Assembly: GCA_018389105.1 (NCBI GenBank)
Contig: JACATO010002731.1
Span: 434,001-498,000, forward strand
DNA: 64,000 bases
Direction of reading: 5' to 3'
From: Nautilus pompilius
Taxonomy: Eukaryota; Mollusca; Cephalopoda; Nautilida; Nautilidae
Made by a program: the position numbers and the translations under genes. Positions 29,001-44,000 of the stretch are shown here, piece by piece. Under the pieces are notes generated by a model. It did no database searches. It worked only from the letters and a program-made list of their open reading frames with translations, and was not told the origin of the DNA. Position 1 is the stretch's first letter, and each line of letters opens with the position of its first letter.

Positions 29001-32000
29001 TCTTTTATTGATCCACAAAATAAATAACTTGCATATTCCAGTTTTCTGCCAAAATTTAGATTGTTGAACAACTCTTCCTCTATTATAAATGAATCGCTTT
29101 CTCTGTCTTAGCCAAATCTGGAATCTCTCCATTAAATACAACATAACAACTTAATGCTTTGAAAAACACTTAAAATATATATATATATAGCAAACAGATA
29201 TTCATTTTACTGCTGGTGATGCTTCATGAATTATTTTCATTAGTAAACTTGTACAGTGTCATTTAGCATTAATGGGAATGAGAAACTGACTAATGTTCAC
29301 TAAGAGCATGAAAACACTTTGCTTTTCTAATACATAAACAACAAAATTTGTAATAAATCAGATTCCATTTACCATATGGATACAATTAGAAATGTTGTTT
29401 TGACATGCATTTGTCATAATTTAGTCATTGTCAAAAAAGTGAACTTTTCATTGTCTGTTATCTTGTTTTAACATTCAGCTTATAAAAATTTTATAAATAT
29501 ACATGGTAGAGAAAAGCATTCAAAAGACAGAAAGCATTTTGTTTTTTTTTTAAGTTACTAAAGTGGAAAAAAATTAGAGGGATGAAGATAAAAATGCAAG
29601 AAATCAGGGAAGATAACCAAGAAACTTTTTCTATTAAGTTTCAAGACAAGAGATATGCAATCTGATCATGCAGTATTAGAAATGGCTGCTATGAAATTAA
29701 GACTAAGCTAATCAATAACTTCAGGCAGAAGATTAGGTTGAAGTCAATCATGTAAAAGGGAAAAATGCAAACACAAGACATGGATATCAATAAATTGGGT
29801 AAACTGTTATTATGAATGTAAACACTTTGCAATGTATGTGGCCACTCACCAGGAAGGCTAGCAATATAACTCAGATGGCTGGCTCCACAAGTCTTCAGGA
29901 CATCACTGGCCATGTGGTAAACACTTCTTCAAATCATCAGAGGAGTAGGGTACCTTGACAGGTGTGTGTGTTGAGTGTGTTGTGAGTGTGTGTGTGTGTG
30001 TGGTGTGTGTGTGTGAGGAAATCAATACTTTGTCTCTAAAGCATGAAATAAACAGAACTCTCCAATGTAATCAAAACAACAGTGTAAATGCTAGTGCACT
30101 TTTGTGTTATGTAAATCCAGACAGATGATCGGTTTTATTCTCATTTTCTTTCTGGATTTCAAGATGTGGCTACAGTAACAGGTAACACACGACTGAACTT
30201 TCTTGAGAGGCAAGTGTGAAAGGAGAATTGTTGCTGTCTGAAATAAAAACTCAGCAAATTTTCTTCATGACCATTTACAAACACAACACAATTCCAATTG
30301 CTATTCTTTTACACTGTTAAATTGCAAAAAATGTCAGAAAATGAGACATTTCTTTTGGCATGGTGGATACTAAAAAATTACTTGCAAATTTTTTATGGTA
30401 ACATCCTCAAAACATTTTTTCAAAATATACTAGGAAAATGAACTACTGTCATATGAAAGTACTATAATTCTAATAAAAATCATCAATAAAATTACATTTA
30501 GTTGCCTTGGTAACTATTCAAAGTGGCAGACAAGTGAAAAAGTGGACTTATCTAAGTCAAATATTTCTCAATGTTGGCTCATCCTATTTAAATTAAACCT
30601 TTTGTTTGTTTATTAAAGGTGCATCTGCAATACAAGCTAACAAAAACTTCTCTCAAGTTGTACTGAACTGTCTTACCATTGATACTCATTTATAAGATGT
30701 ATTTTTAATGACAAATTTATTTTTTCAAAAGCTGTGGATTGTCTTTTAACTGAGATATAAAGTGAAAGTTTTCTGAAATTTGATGTTTATCAGTAAAAAA
30801 AAATTGATATCACAACATTTAGCATTTTTTTTTAGGAGACTATGTTGAGTTTACATGTTATGTGTCTGTCACATTAATAAATTATTATCAGTTAATCAGT
30901 ATTTCTTTTTTAAAATATAATTTTTAATGTCATTGTGATTTATTTAAGTAATTGAATTAAAAATTATAAGTTAGTCAGATAGTGAATGCATTATATTATA
31001 CCTGAGAATACACCACCATTTTGAATTTCAGTGCATGTTTTCACGTGTCTGCAATATATATACAGAAACTGTTTTGATAGGGTACCTCACCTGTTGACAC
31101 AAAAGTGCCCAAGGCAATCTTAAGAGATCATGTTGTTTCAATAAACATTTAGTATGCAATTACCATTCATATTTGTAACAGTAAATGACATATTGCCAGT
31201 GCATATTTAATTAAAAATTAGTGCAACAAACACTTTCTAAAAAAGATAATATTTCCATTATATCAAGCTTTATAGTACTTGTTTCCAAAGCAAGCAATTG
31301 ATTTGCTAAATATTGTTTGAAGGGATAAAAGAATGTTTTTCTGACCTCATCTTATAACATGGTCAATGATAAAGTTACTATTTTCTGTTCAAGAAAGGGG
31401 AGGACATATAAGTGAGTATCAACAAGAGTTTATATCACAGCTCTGTATGTATTAAATGTATCCTGAAAATTTCAAAACATTTATTGGAACCAATCAAAAA
31501 GATATCGTTATCCCAAACAGAGAAGCATGCAAAATGTTTGAAAACTGAGAAAAACAGAAAAGAAATTAGAAACTTAATTTTAGAGGAAATAAATATGAAA
31601 AACTACTGTAAAATATAATGCATACAACACCATATGAATCTAAAACACTCAAGCACACAATTTTCCTTTGTTTTTAATATTTTCATCTTTTCTCCTTTTT
31701 TCCTTGTTTGTCCTCTGATGACTTTCCAGTGAGTGTTCATAACTTCTTTGTTTTTGTTGCCAGCAATTAATAACTACTTTATGTTCCACACCAAACCACC
31801 TTTTACAGTATAGAAGCCTAGGATCATACCAAGTTTTTCACACAATAAAACTGATGCCTTTCTGCCAGTGTTGAAGTTAGCTACTGCATCATGTACACCA
31901 AACTACAACTGTTAAAACCAATATACTTTTCAAAAGAGTTAGAAATAACATGGTGTAAAAAAAGGGCTAATTTTGGAGGAAATGACAGATTCTTTAAAAA

Positions 32001-35000
32001 AAATTCAAGAAACAAATTCTAGGATGGTTAAGAATCAAAATAATGCAAAAAAAATTTTTCTTCAAAATTTACAATTTTTTCAGTAAAATGTCAATGTTTC
32101 CACCTTACAAAAAAAAATACTTCTTACAGAATGTGAAATTAGCATATTTTTTAAAGTAACAATAAAGTTCTGTTTATAATTTTTATATATAAGGAGAGTA
32201 AAGCATTTACTTTTTTTGATGAAAGACATGTAAAGCTGCCCATACATCATAGTCATTGCTAAAGATAAGTGCTGTGTGATCTTGAGAGAAAAAACTTTTC
32301 TGCGGGCAAACTGACAGTTCTGTAAGCTTATATAGAGGTTAAAATGCCACAGGTGACATTAAATAGCATGTGGTATTCCCACCAAGTGGCAAAACCTGCA
32401 AACTCTGAAAATGCAGTTCCCTTGATATGTACACTTACTTCCATTAAGGGCCACCAACTGCAAGAAGTTACTTTACACTCATCAGGACATATACACACTA
32501 GTTTTTAAATTGTCTTTTTTTTTGCTTGTTTTCACCTAATTGTTATGCACATCTCTATCTCCCCACTAGCTACAAAAAAAAGTATTCTTTCTTACTTTGA
32601 TTTTTTTTTTACATTAATAAAAGCCATACATCTCAATAAATGGTAGATTATGATATTTTAGATTCTAAATTCAATGAAAACAGGCATCAAAAAAGCTGAT
32701 GATATTGAAAAAAGTTTGATACTGGTAGAGAAAATGCATTGCACATGTAATCCAAGCATAAAATATAAGAGATCCAAAAGTAAATCATAAATGATGATGA
32801 AATGCAACATGTTGAAGAATATATATTAAGAAAATTGGTTACAAATGTGATTGTGAAGTGTGCAATAACATTTAACTCAGGGGGAAAAGTTGGCTGGTGT
32901 GGAGTCAGCCAGTAATAATTGAAAATTGCAACAAGTAGACAATCACCAGAGATCAAAAGTTCCCACAGAAAGTCTCATGTAGGCTAAGTCAGAACAAACT
33001 CATCACAGATAAAACATTCCAACAGCAAGTCTTATGAGTTCACTCAATGAAAAATATTTCTCTTTCATAATTATGATCTGTACCAGTTTGTATCCTTCCT
33101 TGTGGAGAGCTTTTGTACATCTTAGTTTGGGGTACATGCAAACCTTAATTTTTGTGTAAAGATTCCAAATTGGTTCAGTTGATTGACTGATCAGAATTAA
33201 TGATGCTGGGACAATAACAGCTGTTGTGTTCTGAATATCAAAGTGAAATGCTAGGAAAAGAATTAGAATTAAGTAAACAGGCAGGCTTCCTCAATAAGCT
33301 TTTGAAAAAAGAGAACTATTACCAGAGGCAATTGCATCTACATTCAATAATGATGAAAGTAAACAGGAACCTGCTGTACTGTGACTAAAGGAACTTTCCT
33401 GAGTAGACACCTCACACAAGCCCAGTGAGAAAGTGTGGCAAGAAAGATGTTTTATATAAAAAGGGGGGCATTCAGTTGGAAAAGCTTAGAAATGACAAAA
33501 TTATAACCTTTTTGTTGTAAATTTTCTGATAATATCAGGATATAATTTACAGCAGAATTAATGTTAACCTTTGATAATCATGAATGGTTTAACTAAATTT
33601 TCACAAGTAGGATTTCCAGAGTTAATCAGAAAGTTCCAATGAAGTATCTATCCACAAATGGAGGTGATTACTGCAAAATGTTTGATCAGCATCATCAAGC
33701 AGAATTCATTCAGAAAACACAAATACTACTTTCCTGAGAACAGTGTGTTTACATTTTAATTTATTGGTATGTGTCCAACATGTGTGTATTTATTCTCTAC
33801 CATTTTGAAAAATTTTTCAAGATTTCACCACCAGTAAATTGTCTTGTGTGAAGATCTCAACAAAAGCCATCATCTTCAACAAATGAGATGTTCTCAGGAA
33901 AACATCCATTTAAAACACTACTTGCAAAAAAATTGTAGAAAATAGTTTTTATAACAGAAGCCTAAATTAAATAAGTTAAAATGTGCTGCTCCTTTCCTTA
34001 GGATTTTCTTTGTTAAACTGCAATATCCAGTTTACTCCAACAGTCATCATCTAGAATGTTATTTATAGCTTCACTTAGTTTACAACTCAGATTACATTTT
34101 GATTAGGCACTTAGAAAAGCTTGGTTGAATTTTTTTTTCGTTTGAATATTTTTCAAATAAAGTTAAACTTTGTTTCGAAAAAAAAGTTTTTTCCTTAAAT
34201 TATTACACCTTTGTTAACCAATATCTTATTCTATTGTTCCTGCTGCTAAGACAGTAAGATCTGTTTCCTCAAATTTCTAAACCAGTTTATACAGAATGCT
34301 TAAACAAATCTGGAAAAATAAGGAGGTATATTTCTGTAACACACTGGCTGCCAGTGATACACTAGCAGCAACATGTTAAACCAATCTCAAAATTTACCAT
34401 CAAGTCCTGGTTTAAAAAACTAGCCAACAGAAAAATGGTCATCACATCCTATAAAAATTACTGAGACAGAAAAAACAGCAACAATCAACCAAACAGGATT
34501 TTCTCCAATATCCTTAAGCCAACAATTCATATAATTCGCCATAAACATTTTTTTTTAAAAGCGACCAATAAAAGTTAAAATTAATCTTTATAGACAGATG
34601 GTCTATAGTTCCTCAGAAATTGGCAATCCTGATACGTATCAGTAGGCAGATTTGATTGATAAAATAAAAACCTGCTGAATTTGTGCCATGTCAAATGACA
34701 GCAGCTATCATCAAAGCAAAACAACTGAGAAGTATCCATAGAGAGTCCAGTAATAACAGTGAAAGATTTGCTTTTGTTCTATAGCTTACAAACTTGTTCA
34801 ATCCATTTTGTATCACCATATTCAAACAGCAAACCTCACATCATTAATGTATTAATCACTTTGACATCCTTTTTTCTTTACCTTTTATACACGATAACTG
34901 ATGTTGTTGCCTCCTCTTCTATTTTTTTTTACATCAACAGAAACTTTTCTACCTGAAAAATGCTTCTTTTGAGCTTTTCTTGAATGCCTTTCTCCTCTTT

Positions 35001-38000
35001 AAGCACTCTGTCTCCTTCTGCATTCAGGATTTTCAACAAACATTTCCAATCAATGCATGCAGATCAGCCTACTCTCTCATTATATGCACTGCAATTGGAA
35101 TATTCCTGTTTTAGATTCTTGATTTTTCAGTAAAACCAAGAAGAAAAAAATATCTAAACCATTGATATGTTCTATTCAATGTAATGTAAATGATACAAAT
35201 AGGCAGAATTTCCACTCCTCTTTCAGCTCTTCTTTGGTTGATAAAAAACAAATCAAAATCTAGTGTATTTAGAAACATTAAAAGATAGGGCTATAAAATT
35301 AGGATGGCAAACAACCAGACACACAAATTAATTTTGCTTATGACTATACTGAAAATTTTAACTATTTTGAAAACTTAGATATAAATATTATTTTAAGTTT
35401 TACTTAATACCCAAAAGTTTTCTTTTCTTTTTTAAAAATTAGAAAATTTGTCATCTATCTGTTATCTGTCTCTGTATAAAAATGTTTTTACTGCATAAAC
35501 TATTTCTCTTTGTCAGACCACATATTTAAAGTACAGTAGACCCGATAACTCATACCTGGATAACTCAGATATGCTATTTAACTTGAAGTGGCATGTAGAT
35601 CCTGGCAAAATGCCTACCTATCCCATTACAAAAACTAACAATGACTCAAAGTTTGAGAGTTGGTATTGGACGATTTATTCTGATTGAAGTTTGTTGTACA
35701 TTTGTTTAAAGGTGAATTTCTTTTCATAAGTCACTGATCATTAATGATACTAATTAGTTTACTAATTCATTGTCAGATAATGAAAGCGTGTTTATTGAAA
35801 CATTTTAAGAGGTGTGAACACTTGATATACAATTTTAAAATGAGTAAAATTCATTCTTTTAAAGATCTATAGTTCATGTTGGATCTAATATATTTGTTAT
35901 CACCAAGAGTAATAATATGATAAATGAAACTTTGGATAACAATGTATTTTGAAAAGTACAGACAACTTTGAGTAGAGAGTATGCGTAAATTTAGAAAAAA
36001 ATTTTTTTGTTAATACATTTTTGGTTCATATTGTGGCAATTAGGTACTACAATGAAAATGGCTAGTACTTAAGTATGAACCAATTCATACACAGATGTAG
36101 TAGTATTGTTAACAAAACATGCAGTGATGGCTGTTCTTCATAAAGATAATGCCATGGTGTAGGTCTAGGTGATAATTCTGCTGGACAGGCAATATTCCCC
36201 TAGGGGACCGCGAAGGTGACGCTTTCTTTATTGATTTTTAGTTGTGGTTCTTGGGCATTTTATAGCCATTGTTTTACCAAAAATGTTGGTCAAATCCGCT
36301 AGCGGTGACTCGTGTGTTCACCTAACTGTAAGAAGGCAATTTGTCACAGAACAATCTTTACTGAAGACTTCAAATTGCAGTCTAAGAGTTAGACTCAGAC
36401 AAGGTATACAAAGGGGCACATGTGCAGTCACATGAACGACATGCGGGTAGGTGGTGGGTTGTCTGCGTAAACCAGCAAACTTGTGGACACACAATGGAAG
36501 CTGCATGCAAGCGTAGGCTAGACAAGTGAAGTCAACCTCACACAATTATATGGGTAGCTCACTAGAGCCCTAAAGTACGTTAAGAGGTGGAACGTTGCCT
36601 TGAGAATGCAGGCAGTTTGTCTATCCTCCATTTTGCTGACGTGTCTTTCTCTCTTTACATCTCTGTGATATACGCTGACACACGCTGTTTCCCTGATTGT
36701 TCCGGTGAGTCCTTTTTCTTTTAGTATTTATTTGATTGAGGTGACCAAAGATCGGGTTTCAGTTAGTATTTTATAAGGATATTATCCACAAAAATATTGA
36801 AAAATTATCATGCCGAATATGATATTTAACTGACGCATATTTTCATGTTTGTCGTTTGTTCAATTAATTTAAAAATACCAAATAGGTAATGTACGTTAAA
36901 AAGGTCCTTCTTGGAGTCCTTCTTGAGGTTATCACTACATTACATTTTGTTTTTGCTTTCAGAATGCCTCCAAAAAAAGATGATGAGATATGACAAATCG
37001 TATTTGAAATTCGGCTTTACTGTGATAAATTCTGGTGGAGAAGAGAAACCGCAGTGCATTTTGTGCTCCGAAGTGTTGGCATCTATTTCCCTAAAGCCCA
37101 GCAAGTTAAAGAGACACCTGGAAACTAAGCATCCCAGTTCAACTAACAAAGATGCAGACTTCTTCAAACAAAAACCCGAAAGATTGATCAAATCCATACT
37201 TGATAACTCAGGAATGTTTTCGCAGGACATTACGGCTGGTCTGAAGGCTTTTTATGAGGTTTCAAGGAAAATTTCTGCTGCCAAAAAATCCCATAACATT
37301 GGAGAAACGTTGATATTGCCCTGCTGCAAAGATATTATATCGAATTTGCTGGGAAGTTCTGAACTACAGAAGCTGAGGTATGTCTCCCTGTCAAACAATA
37401 CTGTTAGTCAGCAAATAACTGAAATGTCCGATAACATTCTGTCGCAAGTGGTCTCGAAGATTCAGAATTCAATGTTTAACTTTTTTGCAATCCAACTTGA
37501 TGAAACAACGGATGCTGCTAACTTAGCCCAACTTTGCGTCTATGTTCGTTATGTGCATGACAAGCACCTTGAAGACGAATTCTTGTTTTGCAAAAGCCTA
37601 AGTACCAAGACAACTGCAAAGGAAATATTTTTCAAAGTTGACCAATTTTTCAAAGCACATGGTATTAAGGGGGAGCATGTTATTGGGTGTGCACCGACGG
37701 TGCTCAGGTGATGCTTGGTTGCTGTTCTGGTTTTCAAACTTTGGTGAAGGAAAAGTACCCGGAGGCTATTGGTACACACTGCACTATTCATCAAGCACTG
37801 AAGGTGAAAACCATGCCTGATGAGTTTAAAAATGTTCTGAATGACGTGATCAAAGCGGTGAATTTCATAAAAGTGAACGCTCTTAACTCACGCCTATTTT
37901 CTGAGTTATGCAAAGAAAATGATTCGGAATTTGAAACTGTTTTGTTGCCCTCAAACGTAAGGTGGCTTTCAAAGGGGAAAGTTCTGAAGAGAGTTTTAGT

Positions 38001-41000
38001 ACTACGAAAAGAAATACACGATTTTCTACAAGATGCTAGACCAGGCATGGGTGGACATATTCGAATCCGTGAACAGCATCAATGTTGCGCTGCAAGGTAA
38101 AGAGATCACCATGCTCCATTGTCACGAAAAATTGACTGCTTTCAAAATGAAGCTCGTATTATGACATTCGAAGTTGGAAAGCAAGAACTTTGCACCATTT
38201 CCACAGCTAAACATATTTCTTGATGAAAACGCACTTCACATCGATGATGATATCCTTGAGGTGATGAAAAACCACATTTCAATTCTTGGCAAAGAAATTT
38301 CTCAATACTTTCCCGATCTGCAGGAATCTGATAAGTACGTACTATCGTTTTGTCAACAACCCATTTGCACTCACAGTCAGCGATCTGTCTTCAGAGGACA
38401 ACTTGATCCAGGAACAATTTATTGATTTGGTGCATGATGGGGATGCAAAGTAGGTTTACCTTGAGATGTGCTGCAGCAGCTTTTGGATTCAAATGGCGCA
38501 GTCATATCCCGATGTCGCAAAGATGGCTCTTAGAATGATTCCATTCGCAACCACTTATGAGTGCGAGACTGCGTTTTCAACTCTACTTGCCATCAAAACA
38601 AAGTCTCGAAACAGACTAGATGTGGGTCATGACATAAGAGTGGCTCTGTCAAAAACTCAGCCTAACGTGGAGGATTTGTTGAAGGGAAAGCAGGTGCATC
38701 CATCTCACTGAAATGCTCTGTAAAGTTGATGACTGAGTTCTGTAATTTTTGCAATAAATGAGTGTTGAAAACAATATTTTTACTGTGCTTATTCTCCTTC
38801 ATTTTATAAGGGACCGCGAAACATTGAAAAAATTGTAAGGGGACCGCCATTATAAAAATTTTGAAAAGTTTGAGAACCACTGAGTTAGGATATCAGGATT
38901 AGTCATGGTTGTAGTCTATGCAACACTATATGATTACCAGAGCTTTCATAGTTTGAACACCGCACTTGGTGCCTGACCAGAAATTAACACTCTAATGGAC
39001 AGGAATTTAACAGACTTGCCATTGCTTACATTTGAAATGTAAAGAACGCCAAAAAAAAAAAAAAAAGATGTTGAAAAGCTCGGCTACTATCCTCATCATT
39101 TCTAGTATTTTGAAAGGTAGTTCTTTTCAACCAACCAGACTCTCTGTTTTCTATGAAATAAAATCATCAATGGATTCTTCAGCAGAATCTCTGTAACAAT
39201 GTGCTGTGCCACATTTCAAAGATTTTTCCAGTCCTACCAACAAAGCCAAGGGTTTGTTTTACTTGTACACCACAATTTAGAAAGATCAAAACTTTTTAGA
39301 ACTTTTTTTGTTCTTAATCAAGGATAATATTTATTGCAGAGTAAATATTTTGTTTCCAACTAAGAATAATCAATGAGAACACATCCAAAAACATGTGGAT
39401 TTTTAAAGATCAGGAACTGGATTTGAAAGAGAACAAATCACCACTATTTAATTATTTCATTTAAATGTTACATTTTACAGCTAAATTCAATTAACCAATT
39501 GTAAACTTTCTTTTTCATTATTTTGTTTTTAGTTTAAAAGAGTTTTTCTTCTTCCTTACCATTACTGTTAGTTGTAAAATTAATACATATTAAATTAAAA
39601 ATATTGTTGCTTGATTAGAAATGCTTTATCTCAAGGAGACAAATTATCGATGGCAGATAGATCATCTAGGTTTAGTAGCAGGAATATACTTTATTTTAGA
39701 ACTTTACCCCTCCCCAACTTTCTTTTTTTCTTGGTCTGTTTGTTACCAGTAAAAATGAAATTACTTCTTCTGAATTAAATAATTAAAAAGCTGAAAAACT
39801 AAAAAAATTATTATTAGTCATTAGTAAATATCAAAATAGCAGATTTGAAATACAGAAATTCACTTTACTTATTAATTTAACTTGTGGTGAAAGATGCCAT
39901 TTTTCCAGTATAAAATATGGCAAATTTACAATTAGTTTTCAAATCTCAGAATCATAAAAGAGTACAAATCATAGAGTAAAACAAACCAAAGAAACAAAAA
40001 TTCATGATAACTTCCAATCAGATTCAGAAAAGATATGGAAATTGTAATGAATTATTCATGTCAATGAAAAAACTAAAACCAAATTCAATTTTCAGGACTT
40101 GAGAAGATTAAGAAGATTCATAATTCAGATTGATGCACCATAACAGTTGAAAGAAAAAAATGTTAAAGCCATCAATATTTCAGATGTTGCCTAAGAAACT
40201 GTTTTTCCTGAAAAGGGGAGGAGGGACTATACCTTAATTGGTTAATTGATTGGCATGGTTTTATCATAGTTTTCATATGAATGAATTTTAAAATATTTTA
40301 ACAGCTATTAATATATTTAACAACTCATATATCTCATCACTTCAAAGACTAATACAGATAACTTTGTTGGAAAGTTTATCCTCTCGCTTCTATAGAGAAA
40401 TTACTGGTAATTTAATGCACGTGCATGAGAGAATTGGTTGTTTTTATAATTTTCCTTTAATAAATCTGTATTATTGCAATTATTACTTAAGATACATTAA
40501 TCTATTGTAAGGTAAAATCAAGAAATTACTGGTTGTCTAACAATCTGAATATAATTTATTGCAAAGACCAGTCATGTCAAACATGAATATAAGCATTGTA
40601 AGTTAGTGACTGGTGACAACAAAGGCAATAACTACAAGTGTATATTAGATCCCACTGCATAACAGCATGTACATGATTGAAAAAAGAAATTGCTAAACAT
40701 TATAATAAATGTATCCATTTAGTAAAATCATCCAAAATGCATTATTACAGCTTTACTTTTTAGAATTATGTCTTCATGACAGAAAGTCATTGATGTTACA
40801 CTGTTGTATTCTGCAGTCTCTCTCATCAATTTTTTCATCAAAGGCATTGAGCCCTGTGCATACTCTCTCAAATATGGCAACTGATCAGAAATTAAAGTGG
40901 AATTTCGCTGCTACAATTTATCAAGAAACAAGAGAAAAATTGCTGATGCATTAACCTTTATTTTTTCCCACAGGATTGAATGTCACTAGAGATATCAATT

Positions 41001-44000
41001 TACAAGAAAAAGATGACACAAGAAGAAAATACAAGGGAGTTTGTCAAGGGTTCTACTTTCCTTTTTAATGGTGTATTCAGTTTGTTGAAAGATCCAAGTT
41101 CTTTTTGGTTTTTTTTCAGACATGTATCACATTGATTTTTTAAAATATCTAACATTAGTCATTCAGTAAGTGGACTGCAAATATAGATTCAAGTTTTATT
41201 TACATTAATAATTATTATAAAATATTTATATATACTACTACTAATATTGAAAAAAAATCTTATTTAAGTCTCCTACTCATTAAACAAACTAACATATTTT
41301 TGTGACAACATGCAGATTTAAAATTTCTTTGCTGGATGGTACTAAACACATACATGATCCCTGAGTGAGAACAGTGAAAGCCAGAACTCATTTTAAAATA
41401 TGCTAGAGAAAATTGCATGATAACATATGCTTTGTCCATCACAGTTGATGACTTAAATTGTGTATGGTAAGGATCCATTTGCATCTCAATGCTCTTCTGT
41501 TGTACTGAGGGGATAACTTCAGAAGGTTCTCATGGCAACTCTACTTGGTTTGCCACATTTACAGTTGACTGCTATCATTTGGTTTCCATGCTCATCTTTG
41601 CAACATGAGGTTTCCATTCTGCTGGCTTTGGGTGTCCAAGACAAATGAATTTTATAGCTTCTCGACTAGACAATCACCCTTTTAACAGTTGACAGTGGAA
41701 CATCTAGTACCTTCAAGATTCCTCACTGGCTTCTACCAATGTTCCATGACCAACAGCTGCCCTTTTCAAAATCCATCAGTTGTTGGAAACCTCCTGGTTG
41801 TAGCATGGCTATCTGCAGACTGAGGCTTCCTCTGGCCTCTGCATTGTTCTTATAACTAGCAAAAATATGCTTATTATGTGATGGATTTATTATTTTTTTT
41901 ACTGATGTCAAGTTTCTCTCCCTCATATACTGTATTGATTCCAGTTGTCACCCTAAACCATGTTCCAATAAATTCCCATTCCCTTCTTTATAAATATTTT
42001 GACACATGAATATTATCTATTAAAAATTTTATTCTGTAGACAAGATAACCCTACAACACTAAGTATAACATTAAGTAGATACTGATACAAAATAGAAATC
42101 ACCTATCTCAGAACTAATCAGTTGTAGCTTACTTCAGTCCTTTTCAACACTGAAGTATCCATATCAGCAATAGACATGTCCATAGTATTTTGGGTTATTT
42201 TGTAATATGATGGAAAGTGCTAGTTGTTTGGGTATGTTACTGCTGAAATGCTGATCATGTGATGCTATTTTCAAATCATTGTTTGTTGTACTTTCATTAT
42301 ATTAGGTCTTTCTACTATAACACCAGTTATTTCCAATACACTTACTCATTAATGTGAAACTGTTATAGCAAGCTACATGATCAACATGCTCTAAGCTAAG
42401 CAAAATGTACAATAATTAATGAGGCAGAAAGAAAATTTTGTGGATACAAGCTGATAAAGGACAACTAATTATGGATATGCCCAAGACAAAAAAGTTACCA
42501 CCTAAGGGTCAAATTTTTAGTAGTTTTCCAAACCTGACTGACACATACAAATCATATACAGATAATTGAACTTCTAAATTACAACAAATTTTTATCTCTG
42601 ATGGTACAAAACGACAAGTGCCAAATGACTTTATAAATGAATAAAGCACCATGGTGTTTCCAAAGGGCAGAAAACAAATATTGCATAAAGTCTGCCTCAA
42701 CAACCCGAAAAAGTCAAAGCATTCCTCCAATATATCAATAGACTGTAACAATTCCACAAGTACTTATTTGCTAATATTAAAAACATAAAATGTAATCTAT
42801 TTCAACAAGCTGAAAAACAAGACTCTGCACTCCAGAGAGGTCTTAATCAAAACTGAATATGAAAAAAACAATGGAACACAAACATATGCACACACACACA
42901 CTCTCTCTCTCTCTTGAGGTTCTTAAGAGAAATTAGAACTATCTGCTTCATCAGACAAGTTAGGTCAAAATGATCCTAAATGATTAACTAAATGAAGACA
43001 TTTTCTACTCTATGAAACATGGGGCCACCATGTCCATTGAAAATTTGTTTGGGACTAATTTAAGACATATAAGACTGAGGCAGTAAAAGAGACAGTGAGG
43101 AAGCAGGGTGGCTGTTACTTGAATGTTAGAACAGTTCCAGGTGATTGCATTAGCTTAGTACAATCAGCTGATATATCCTGATAAAAGCCATTCAAACAAA
43201 ACTTCTAAAAGAAATGGGAAGATTGGATAGCAAGTAGAGTGCACATTTTAAAAAAAAGGTCAAGGATATATGGAATTCCTTGTCTCCAAATGTGATCATG
43301 AAAAGTTTCAAGATGGATATACCAAATGCTTCTAGTACAAAAGATTAATGGTTTCTACATCAGATAATGATAAATTAAGTGTTTCCAGGATTGCAAAAGT
43401 ATCAGGTTTAGTACTAGATATGATCAAAGATGAAGAGCTTGAACAAGTACCATACCAAAGTCTGTTGATTTGTATCCATCAGTTTCATGGAAAGGGGCCT
43501 TCCACACAAGTTCACTTTTTGGATCACATGTGATTTTTCTTGTGTATCAATAGCAAAGCAGCTATAAATTTGTTTCAATGATTTTCTTTTTCATTCTTCT
43601 ATCTATGCTGTCTGTCTTGTAAGTTCAGCGATACATGACCTTTATTGTCATTTTTAAATACCCTCATATAGTTTAGTACATACATAGCAATGTATCAAAT
43701 GTTGCCAATTGTAGGAAGATCTGGGTTTCATTTTCAGTATTCAGCATATTTTGGATCTTTCTTTGCCCCAATAATCACTTATCCCAAACCTTCTAATCTT
43801 TCCAAGTTCTAATAACTGCCCAAGCAGCAATTAAAACCAAATATGGAATGTGCATGTTTGCATAATATAAAAAATTATTTGCATATGTTTTAAGATTCTA
43901 AATTAGATTTATAAATGTTTAATGTTTGAAATTAAAAAAGCTATCTTCCCACCCAGGCATGTTTCCCCTCACACCTAAAAATTGATGCTTACATGCATTG

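Larger units (their letters stand above)
36190..38882 (+). mobile_element. ZBED5/SCAND3-like hAT element, 5' end missing
   Basis: The right end is agtttgagaaccactg (38867-38882), the inverse of the common hAT terminus cagtggttctcaaact. A ggggaccgc motif is repeated near both ends (about 36197 and 38839). The left terminal repeat is absent: the element begins abruptly near 36190 with no cagtggttctc, so no target duplication can be paired. It is clearly less AT-rich than the surrounding intron. Confidence 0.8.

Noticed and set aside
32687..32956. An 89-residue hydrophobic open frame on the minus strand, like a membrane protein.
   Set aside because: AT-rich DNA yields hydrophobic chance frames; there is no family signature.
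43348..43533. A 61-residue plus-strand frame with balanced composition.
   Set aside because: No motif and no surrounding coding evidence.
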